Position numbers and translations under genes: made by a program
Assembly (NCBI RefSeq): GCF_026212465.1
Contig: NC_080060.1
Location: forward strand, 16,474,195 to 16,538,194
Length of the DNA stretch: 64,000 nt
Direction of reading: 5' to 3'
Source of the DNA: Amaranthus tricolor
Lineage: Eukaryota > Streptophyta > Magnoliopsida > Caryophyllales > Amaranthaceae
Shown here: positions 52,841-62,302 of the stretch, piece by piece
Layout of the letters: each line of letters opens with the position of its first letter
Numbering within the stretch: the stretch's first letter is position 1
The notes under the pieces: generated by a model
Databases searched by the model: none
Seen by the model: the letters and a program-made list of their open reading frames with translations, nothing else
What the model was told of the DNA's origin: nothing

Positions 52841-55800
52841 AAATAATTTCTTGCATATGTATATGATTTAAAATTATAACCACTTCAACGAAATGATATA
52901 TACCAAATTGTGTTGTGTGCCAAGTTTCGTGAAAAACAAACCATGTTTGAGCTACATTATGCACGAAAGTGCCAAAAAAGCATAAACACCCATAAAATCG
53001 CAACTTAGCATTTAATTTCTAGCATATGACTCTGATTTAGTATTCTCACCACTTTAACACAATAATATATACCAAATAGTGTTGTGTGCCAAGTTTCATG
53101 CAAAACAAACCATGTTTGAGCTACTTTATGCGCAAAAGTGCCAAAAAGGTTTAAAACCCATCAAATCGCAACATAACACATAATTTTTAGCATATGACTA
53201 TGATTTTCAATTATAACCACTTCAAAATAATAATATATACCAAATAGTGTTGTGAGCCATGTTTCGTCCAAAACAAACCAAGTTTGAGCTACTTTATGCG
53301 CGAAAGTGCCAAAAAAGCATAAAAACCCATAAAATCTCAACTTAGCACTTAATTTCTATCATATGACTATGATTTTAAATTATAACCACTTCAACACAAT
53401 GATATATACCAAATAATGTTGTGTGCCATGTTTCGTGCAAAAGAAACCACTTTTGAGCTACCTTATGCGCGAAAGTACCAAAAAAGCTTAAAAACCCATA
53501 AAATCGCAACATAACACGTAATTTTTATCATATGACTATGATTTTCAATTCTAGCCACTTCAACACAATAATTTATACCAAATAGTGTTGTGTGCCAAGT
53601 TTCGTGCAAAACAAACTAAGTTTGAGCTACCTTATGCGTCAAAGTGCCAAAAAATCATAAAAACCCATAAAATCACAACTTAGCACTTACTTTCTAGCAT
53701 AAGACTATGATTTTTTATTCTCACCACTTTAACACAATAATATATACCAAATAGTGTTGTGTGCCAAGTTTCATGCAAAACAAACAAAGTTTCAGCTACT
53801 TTAACCGCGAATTGCCAAAAACTCTTTAAAACCCATAAAATCGAAACTTAGCAAATAATTTCTTGCATATGACTATGATTTGAAATTATAACCACTTCAA
53901 AAAAATGATATTTACCAAATAGTATTGTGTGCTAAGTTTCGTGCAAAACAAACCATGTTAGAGCAACTTTATGCGCGAAAGTGCCAAAAGAACATAAAAA
54001 CCCATAAAATCGCAACATAACACGTAATTTTTTTGCATATGACTATGATTTTCAATTATAACCACTTAAACACAATAATATATACAAAATAGTGTTGTGA
54101 GAAATGTCTCGTGCAAAACTAACCAAGTTTGAGCTACTTTATGCGCGAAAGTGCCAAAAAAACATAAAAACCCATAAAATCGCAACTTAACACTTAATTT
54201 CTAGCATATGACTATGATTTTCTATTCTCACCATTTTCACACAATAATATATACCAAATAGTGTTGCATGCCAAGTGTCGTGCAATACAAACAAAGTTTG
54301 AGCATCTTTATGTGCGAAAGTGCCAAAAAAGGTTACGAACCCATGAAATCGAAACTTAGCACGGAATTTCTAGCATATTACTAAGATTTTCGATTATAAC
54401 CAATTCAACACAATAATATATACCAAATAGTGTTGTGTGGCAAATTTCGTGCAATACGAACAAAGTTTGAGCATCTTTATGTGTGAAAGTGCTAAAAAAG
54501 CTTACGAACCCATGAAATCGAAACTTAGCACGGAATTTCTAGCGTATGACTAAGATTTTCGACTATAACCATTCCAACACAATAATATATACCAAATAGT
54601 GTTGTGTGCCAAGTTTTGTGCAAAACAAACCAAGTTTCAATTACTTTATGCGCAAAAGTGCCAAAAAATCTTAAGAACCCAACAAATCGAAACTTAGCAA
54701 ATAATTTTTTGCATTTGAAAATGATTTTAAATTATAACCACTTCAACAAAATGATATATACCAAATAGTGTTGTGTGCCAAGTTTCGTGAAAAACAAACC
54801 ATGTTTGAGCTACATTATGCGCCAAAGAGCCAAAAAAACATAAAAACCCATAAAATCGCAACTTAGCAATTAATTTCTAGCATACGACTTTAATTTTGTA
54901 TTCTCAACACTTTAACACAATAATATATACCAAATAGTGTTATGTGCAAAGTTTCACGCAAAACAAACCATGTTTGAGCTACTTTATGCGCAAAAGTGCC
55001 AAAAAAGCTTTAAAACCCATCAAATCGCAACATAACACGTAATTTTTAGCATATGACTATGATTTTCAATTATAACCACTTCAACATAATAATATATACC
55101 AAATAGTGTATGAGCCATGTTTCGTGTAAAACAAACCAAGTTTGAGCTACTTTATGCGCGAAAGTGCAAAAAATCATACAAACCCATAAAATCACAACTT
55201 TGCACTTAATTTCTAGCATATGACTATGATTTTCTATTCTCACCACTTTAACACAATAATATATACCATATAGTGTTGTGTGCCAAGTTTCGTGCAAAAC
55301 GAACCAAGTTTCAACTACTTTATGCGCAAAAGTGCCAAAAACTCTTTAAAACCCATAAAATTGAAACTTAGCAAGTAATTTCTTGCATATGATTATGATT
55401 TTAAATTATAACCACTTCAACACAATGATATATACCAAATAATGTTGTGTGCCATGTTTCGTGCAAAACAAACCATGTTTGAGCTACTTTATGCGCGAAA
55501 TTACAAAAAAAGCTTAAAAACCCATAAAATCGCAACATAACACTTAATTTTTAGCATATGACTATGATTTTCGATTCTAACCACTTCAACACAATAATTT
55601 ATACCAAATAGTGTTGTGTGCCAAGTTTCATGTAAAACAAACAAAGTTTTAGCTATTTTGTGCGTGAAAGTACCAAAAACTCATAAAAACCCATAAAATC
55701 ACAACTTAGCACTTAATTTCTAGCATATGACTATGATTTTCTATTTTCACCACTTTAACACAATAATATATACCAAATAGTGTTATTTGCAACGCTTCGT

Positions 55801-58800
55801 GCAAAATAAACCAAGTTTCAGCTACTTTATGCGCGAAAGTGGCAAAAAATCTTAAAAACCCATAGAATCGAAACTTTGCAAATAATTTCTTGCATATGAA
55901 TATGATTTAAAATTATAACCCCTTAAACGAAATGATATATACCAAATAGTGTTGTGTGCCATGTTTTGTGAAAAACAAACCATGTTTGAGCTACATTATG
56001 CGCAAAAGTGCCAAAAAAGCATAAAAACCCATAAATTCGCAACTTAGCAATTAATTTCTAGCATATGACTCTGATTTTGTATTCTCATCACTTTAACACA
56101 ATAATATATACCAAATAGTGTTGTGTGCCAAATTTCATGCAAAACAAACCATGTTTGAGCTACTTTATGCGGAAAAGTGCCAAAAAAGCTTTAAAACCCA
56201 TCAAATCGCAACATAACACGTAATTTTTAGCATATGACTATGATTTTAATTTATAACCACTTTAACATAATAATATATGCCAAATAGTGTTGTGAGCCAT
56301 GTTTCGTGCAAAACAAACCAAGTTTGAGCTACTTTATGCGCGAAAGTGCCAAAAAAACATAAAAACCCATAAAATCTCAACTTAGCACTTAATTTCTATC
56401 ATATGACTATGATTTTAAAGTATAACCACCTCAACACAATGATATATACCAAATAATGTTGTGTGCCAAGTTTCGTGCAAAACAAACCATTTTTGAGCTA
56501 CTTTATGCGCGAAAGTAGCAAAAAAGCTTAAAAAGCCATAAAATTGCAACATAACACGTAATTTTTATCATATGACTATGATTTTCAATTCTAGCCACTT
56601 CAACACAATTATTTATACCAAATAGTGTTGTGTGGCAAGTTTCGTGCAAAACAAACTAAGTTTGAGCTACTTTATGCGTCAAAGTGCCAAAAAATCATAA
56701 AAACCCATAAAATCACAACTTAGCACTTATTTTCTAGCATATGACTATGATTTTCTATTCTCACCACTTTAACACAATAATATATATTAAATAGTGTTGT
56801 GTGCGAGTTTCATGCAAAACAAACCAAGTTTCAGCTACTTTAAGTGCGAATTGCCAAAAATTCTTTAAAACCCATAAAATAGAAACTTAGCAAATAATTT
56901 CTTGCATATGCCTGTGATTTGAAATTATAACCACTTCAACAAAATTATATTTACCAAATAGTATTGTGTGCTAAGTTTCGTGCAAAACAAATCATGTTAG
57001 AGCAACTTTATGCGCGAAAGTGCCAAAAGAACGTAAAAGCCCATAAAATCGCAACATAACACGTAATTTTTTTGCATATGACTATGATTTTCAATTATAA
57101 ACACTTCAACACAATAATGTATACAAAATAGTGTTGTGAGAAATGTCTCGTGCAAAACTAACCAAGTTTGAGCTACTTTATGAGCGAAAGTGCCAAAAAA
57201 GCATAAAAACCCATAAAGTCGCAACTTAGAACTTAATTTCTAGCATATGACCATGATTTTCTATTCTCACCATTTTAACACAATAATATATATACCAATT
57301 AGTGTTGCGTGCCAAGTTTCGTGCAATACAAACAAAGTTTGAGCATCTTTATGTGCGAAAGTGCCAAAAAAGCTTACGAACCCATGAAATCGAAACTTAG
57401 CACGGAATTTCTGGCATATGACTAAGATTTTCAATTCTAACCATTTCAACACAATAATATATACCAAATAGTGTTGTGTGCTAAGTTTCGTGCAAAATAA
57501 ACCAAGTTTCAGCTACTTTATGCGCATAAGTGCCAAAAAATCTTAAGAACCCATAAAATCGAAACTTAGCAAATATTTTCTTGCATTTGAAAATGATATA
57601 TACAAAATAGTGTTGTGTGCCAAGTTTCGTGAAAAAAAAAACCATGTTTGAGCTACATTATGCGCGAAAGTGCCAAAAAAACATAAAAACCCATACAATC
57701 GCAACTTAGCAATTAATTTCTAGCATACGACTATGATTTTGTATTCTCACCACTTTAACACAATAATATATACCAAATAGTATTGTGTGCAAAGTTTCAT
57801 GCAAAACAAACCATGTTTGAGCTACTTTATGCGCAAAAGTGCCAAAAAAGCTTTAAAACCCATCAAATCGCAACATAACACGTAATTTTTAGCATATGAC
57901 TATGATTTTCAATGATAACCACTTCAACATAACAATATATACCAAATAGTATTGTGAGCCATGTTTCGTGCAAAACAAACCAAGTTTGAGCTACTTTAAG
58001 CGAAAGTACAAAAAAATCATACAAACCCATAAAATCACAACTTAGCACTTAATTTCTAGCATATGACTATGATTTTCTATTCTCACCACTTTAACACAAT
58101 AATACATACCATTTAGTGTTTTGTGCCAAGTTTCGTGCAAAACGAACCAAGTTTTAGCTACTTTATGCGCGAAATTGCAAAAAACTCTTTAAAACCCATA
58201 AAATCGAAACTTAGCAAGTAATTTCTTGCATATGATTATGATTTTAAATTATAACCACTTCAACACAATGATATATAGCAAATAATGTTGTGTGCCATGT
58301 TTCGTGCAAAACAAACCATGTTTGAGCTACTTTATGCGCGAAAGTACAAAAAAGCTTAAAAACCCATAAAATCGCAACATAACACTTAATTTTTAGCATA
58401 TGACAATCATTTTTGATTCTAACCACTTCAACACAATAATTTATACCAAATAGTGTTGTGTGCCAAGTTTCGTTGAAAACAAACAAAGTTTTAGCTACTT
58501 TTTGCGCGAAAGTGCCAAAAACTCATAAAAACCCATAAAATCACAACTTAGCACTTAATTTCTAGCATATGACTATGATTTTCTATTTTCACCACTTTAA
58601 CACAAGAATATATACCAAATAGTGTTGTTTGCCACGCTTCGTGCAAAACAAACCAAGTTTCAGCTACTTTATGCGCGAAAGTGGCAAAAAATCTTAAAAA
58701 CCCATAGAATCGAAACTTTGGAAATAATTTCTTGCATATGAATATGATTTAAAATTATAACCACTTCAACGAAATGATATATACCAAATAGTGTTGTGTT

Positions 58801-58980
58801 TCAAGTTTCGTGAAAAACAAACCATGTTTGAGCTACATTATGCGCGAAAGTGCCAAAAAGAACATAAAAACCCATAAAATCGCAACATAACACGTAATTT
58901 TTTTGCATATGACTATGATTTTCAATTATAACCACTTCAACACAATAATATATACAAAATAGTGTTGTGAGAAATGTCTC
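52841..58980 (+). repeat. Diverged HOR C-like satellite up to the retrotransposon
   Basis: Same monomer order as HOR C but with many more substitutions. The marker GAGCAACTTTATGCG recurs at 53961 and 57000, 3,039 bp apart, that is one monomer longer than the HOR C period. The array is cut at 58,980 (GAAATGTCTC) by the retrotransposon LTR in a monomer that elsewhere continues GAAATGTCTCGTGCAAAAC. Confidence 0.88.
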
Positions 58981-59799
58981 TGTTGGACCTCTTGAGTTTT
59001 GATGATGACTACACTTTAGCAAATATGTGTTTAGAGATTGTGCAGGTCGATATCCGATTATGATTATGATTATGATCGTTGATAGTACCTATGCCTTAGC
59101 TTATGGAAACGTACATGTCAAAAGGTTTCAATTGATGTTAGGAGAAGTATATCGCTTGGGATGTAAAATGGAGACAGCAGATCTACTGTTCCCAAGTTGG
59201 ATGTTCTAGCTAAACTGAAGTCTGGAGACAGCACACTGTTCCTGAGCTGAAGGTTGACTACGCTGACTGAAAATTCTGATTATCATATTTTAGTTATTAT
59301 TTTTAGTTAATGTATTTTAAATTAAATTGTTGCAGTAAAAATTTATTTAAGTTAATTGGCAAATCGTTTTTGTTAAAGAAAATGTATTCACGATTTATTT
59401 GTTAAGATCCTTTATTTTAGGATCTATTTTTAATAAATCTTGGATTTGTTAAAAATAGAATTAACTAACTTTGAATTGGTCTTAGCAAATCTTTTCAGCC
59501 GGTCTTTATTCCTAAAAATTAGCAAACAATCATTCCCACTAAGATTAACCGTTTTCTAAATATAGCATGAAGTTCCAGCCATTAATTTGGGGAACAGGAA
59601 TTACTACTGAAGAAACTGCTACTTTAGGGAACAGCGGTTATTAAAGGAACAGCGGTTATTGTTTATGTACACGTGTGATTTGACTTAATCAAATCTTATG
59701 GAAATAACCGTGTGTTTGCTTAATCCACATTACTCCCATGATCTCTTGATAGTGGGATGATGGATTGGATTATTCCACTTTCTTAGGAATATTATTTTC

Positions 59800-59806
59800 T
59801 ATAAAT
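59800..59806 (+). promoter_or_regulatory. Likely TATA box of the LTR promoter
   Basis: TATAAAT within TTTTCTATAAATTGCAAG, in the middle of the LTR as expected for the U3/R junction. Transcription would begin about 25-35 bp downstream, near the homopolymer block. This is inferred from position and consensus only. Confidence 0.55.
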
Positions 59807-59822
59807 TGCAAGATAATTCCGG

Positions 59823-59853
59823 TTTTTTTTTTAAAAAAAAAAAAAAAAAAAAA
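59823..59853 (+). repeat. T10-A21 homopolymer block in the LTR
   Basis: Ten T followed directly by 21 A, a perfect 10-bp inverted repeat without a loop plus extra A. It lies 17-47 bp downstream of the TATA-like box. The length is prone to polymerase slippage and to sequencing error. Confidence 0.95.
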
Positions 59854-60065
59854 GAGAAGTAATCCAACGTTTTGTGCTTAAGTATTTTTCATACGTTTTT
59901 GTTGGATTTTACAAGAAATATTTTGTTCTCAAAATTGCCAATTAATTTAGAATATTTTCTTGATGCAACTCTTTGATTTATTTTAGAGAATTTCTATCCT
60001 TTTTGTAAGGGTTTTTGAGAGTTTATGTAATTAGACTCGGGTGAGTCTAAGGGGGAAATTAGATA

Positions 60066-60177
60066 GCTTTGAGTGAAGCTAGAGAGGATTAGCTTGAAGA
60101 GAAGCTAAGGTTGTTGCTTGGAGTAAAGCAATTAGAGAGAAGAGGAGTCGGCCTAGGTGTTACGCTTCGAGTGAAGC
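60066..60177 (+). repeat. Four 14-nt hairpin repeats (GCTT-N6-AAGC) in the LTR
   Basis: Four units of identical geometry: 60066-60079 (loop TGAGTG), 60092-60105 (loop GAAGAG), 60116-60129 (loop GGAGTA) and 60164-60177 (loop CGAGTG). Each has a perfect 4-bp GCTT/AAGC stem and a purine-rich six-base loop. They lie downstream of the predicted transcription start, so they would be in the R/U5 leader RNA. Confidence 0.85.
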
Positions 60178-60439
60178 AAGGTGTTTATTGTGATTGTAAC
60201 TAATTGCCTTAAACATAGTGGAGTTTTTGAAAATCCCAAGTGGTCGTGGTTTTTCCTTTTGTTTAGGCCCAAAAGGTTTCCACGTAAAATCGTGTGTCTC
60301 TCTTATTATTTTGCTCTTAGTTTAAGCTTTATTTATTTTAAATAATTCCGCAAAAACAGGGCACAATCGCTTAAACTTGCAACAACAACAATTCACCCCC
60401 CCTCTTGTTGCTGTTCCCGTTCCTAATTGAATCAACAAT

Positions 60440-60452
60440 TGGTATCAGAGCC
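60440..60452 (+). other. Primer binding site for initiator Met tRNA
   Basis: TGGTATCAGAGCC, complementary to the 3' end of plant initiator methionine tRNA, two bases after the LTR terminus. It primes minus-strand reverse transcription. This is the standard site of plant copia elements. Confidence 0.95.
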
Positions 60453-60505
60453 CTGTTCCCAGAAGATCAGGAAACCCTGAGGGTAGATTCTGGTGTTCCC
60501 TAAAA
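60453..60505 (+). other. Internal leader between primer site and gag
   Basis: A 53-bp untranslated stretch. It contains CTGTTCCC and TGTTCCC copies of the element-wide motif and a small CAGG/CCTG-type inverted repeat (ATCAGGAAACCCTGAGG). The gag ATG is the first ATG after the primer binding site, in the context CTAAAAATGTC. Confidence 0.7.
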
Positions 60506-62302
60506 ATGTCAATTATGAACGAGCGAATGGAAGAAGGGTATTCAACTCAAAGACCGCCAATGTTCGATGGAAAATTCTATACATACTGGAAGAATAGGAT
60601 GGAGATCTTCATCAAAGCGGAAAATTATCAAGTTTGGAGAGTCATAGAAATCGGAGATTTTGAGGTAACCACTACTAACTCCAACAATGAAATTGTTCCC
60701 AAACCTATAACCGAATATGAAAAAGAAGATTTTCAGAAAATGGAATTAAATGCTCTTGCTATAAAATTACTTCATTGTGGTCTTGGACCAAACGAGCATA
60801 ATAGAATTATGGGGTGCAAATCCGCTAAGCAAATTTGGGACCTACTTGCTGTTACCCATGAGGGAACAAGTGAAGTCAAACGGTCCAAAATTGATTTGTT
60901 AATGTCTAAATACGAGAGATTTGTTATGGAGCCAAGAGAAAGTATCCAAGAGATGTTCACTAGGTTCACCAACATAACAAACGAGCTTGTCTCTCTTGGA
61001 AGAATAATTCCCACTGATGAACAAGTAAGGAAGATCCTAAGGAGCCTTCCTCAAGATGAGCGCTGGAGGGCCAAGGTTACTGCTATACAAGAGTCCAAAG
61101 ATTTTACTAAGTTCAATCTAGAGGAGCTGGCTGGTTCCCTAATGACGCATGAATTGCATTTGGGAACAGTAGACAGTTCCAGGAACAAGGGACTGGCTCT
61201 GGCAGCGGGGGAACAGGACGAATCAGAATGTGATGAGGAAGAGGCTGCTTTATTGGTACGAAAATTCAAGAAGTTCTTCAGAAACAGCAGGTATGCAAAT
61301 CAAAGAAACAACAAAGAAAGAAGAACAAAAAATCTTGAATGCCACAAATGTGGAAGTACCGAACACTTCATCAAGGATTGCCCAACATGGAAGAATGAAA
61401 AGGGCAAGGGAAAGACAAGAGATTCAAGAAGACCGTTGAACAAAGAGAATTTTAACAAGACTGACTTTCGTAGGGCCATGATTGCTGCATGGGGAGAAAC
61501 TGAAAGTGAGAATGAAACTATTGTTCCCGAAGAAGAGGAGACAGCTAACCTATGTCTCATGGCTACGCATAAAGGCAAGGAGAAGCAGGTAAATATTTCT
61601 AATTCATTTTCTGACCATTCATTTAATCTAAGTAAAAATGAATTAAAAGAGTTGTTAAAAGAGACACAAGCTAAACTTGAAAATTGCAATGATAAGTGTC
61701 TCAAGTTAGAAAAGGAACTTAAGGTAAGCAAAGACCATGTCTCATACATAAACACCTTTAGACATGATGTCCAAAACAGATTTTTCGGTTTGTTGGACCA
61801 AAATATAATTCTAAAGGAAAATATGGAGAGACTTAAGAAGGAAAATGTTATTCTTAACATTGAGCTATCGCAATACAAATTATTAGGCTTAAACGAGGAA
61901 TTGATAGATGCATCTACTAAAGATTTATACAATGATTTTCAATATTTAAAACTGAATTCGGAATCCAACCGTAACAACAATAATAATCTTGAATTAAATT
62001 TAAGAGAAAAAGGGAAAATCAAAATAACTCCCAAATGGATTCTAGATGCTAAAAGTAAGAAATCACAAGGCCTAAATTATTTTAAGAATAACAAAAGTAA
62101 GAAAGCTTACGTTGATCTTCCTAGAGACAGGTACTGTACCTTCTGTGGTAAAGCTGGCCATCTGAAGGAACAGTGCACCAAAAGGGAACAGTATACTGTC
62201 TCCAACAGAAACTATGTCGATAACATTCAGATTGATAAATATGATTCATGTAAGATCGACAAGGAACCCAAGAAAGTCTGGGTTCCTATAATTAACAATT
62301 AA
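60506..62302 (+). CDS. gag: Gag (capsid/nucleocapsid) of the SIRE-type copia element, 598 aa
   Basis: Gag forms the virus-like particle and packages element RNA in the cytoplasm. The N-terminus has FDGKFYTYWKNRMEIF (about residues 20-35) with WRVIEIGD shortly after, the region that opens copia gag. The capsid domain (UBN2/gag_pre-type, about 60-230) includes AKQIWDLL, SKYERFVMEPRESIQEMF and LRSLPQDERWRAKVTAI. Zinc knuckle 1 is C279-C282-H287-C292 (CHKCGSTEHFIKDC), preceded by a basic stretch. A Glu/Lys/Leu-rich coiled coil follows at about 375-470. Zinc knuckle 2 is C544-C547-H552-C557 (CTFCGKAGHLKEQC). Most copia gags are shorter and have one knuckle; a long gag with a coiled coil suits the SIRE lineage. 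The ATG at 60506 is the first after the primer site. The frame is fully open, ends in TAA, and overlaps the pol frame by 7 bases. Short open frames on the opposite strand here are shadows. Confidence 0.93.
   Translation: MSIMNERMEEGYSTQRPPMFDGKFYTYWKNRMEIFIKAENYQVWRVIEIGDFEVTTTNSNNEIVPKPITEYEKEDFQKMELNALAIKLLHCGLGPNEHNRIMGCKSAKQIWDLLAVTHEGTSEVKRSKIDLLMSKYERFVMEPRESIQEMFTRFTNITNELVSLGRIIPTDEQVRKILRSLPQDERWRAKVTAIQESKDFTKFNLEELAGSLMTHELHLGTVDSSRNKGLALAAGEQDESECDEEEAALLVRKFKKFFRNSRYANQRNNKERRTKNLECHKCGSTEHFIKDCPTWKNEKGKGKTRDSRRPLNKENFNKTDFRRAMIAAWGETESENETIVPEEEETANLCLMATHKGKEKQVNISNSFSDHSFNLSKNELKELLKETQAKLENCNDKCLKLEKELKVSKDHVSYINTFRHDVQNRFFGLLDQNIILKENMERLKKENVILNIELSQYKLLGLNEELIDASTKDLYNDFQYLKLNSESNRNNNNNLELNLREKGKIKITPKWILDAKSKKSQGLNYFKNNKSKKAYVDLPRDRYCTFCGKAGHLKEQCTKREQYTVSNRNYVDNIQIDKYDSCKIDKEPKKVWVPIINN

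Larger units (their letters stand above)
58981..60437 (+). repeat. 5' LTR, 1,457 bp
   Basis: Starts TGTTGG and ends ATCAACA, giving short TGTTG/CAACA inverted termini, followed after two bases by the primer binding site. It carries two copies of a GGAGACAGCA-CTGTTCC doublet (59,169-59,190 and 59,223-59,243), a GATTAT microsatellite (about 59,054-59,073), a TATA box, a T/A homopolymer block and four small hairpins. A short open frame (59,027-59,209) has no recognisable product. Confidence 0.92.

Noticed and set aside
58974..58980. TGTCTC auxin-response-like element directly before the LTR
   Set aside because: It is part of the local satellite monomer (ATGTCTCGTGC in sister copies) and so is coincidental to the insertion.
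59027..59209. 60-codon open frame in the 5' LTR
   Set aside because: It lies upstream of the predicted promoter, covers a GATTAT microsatellite and has no recognisable domain.
61300..61932. 210-codon minus-strand open frame opposite gag
   Set aside because: It is antisense to a clearly coding gag with zinc knuckle and coiled-coil signatures. Its composition is the reverse of Lys/Glu-rich coding sequence, and it has no domain of its own.
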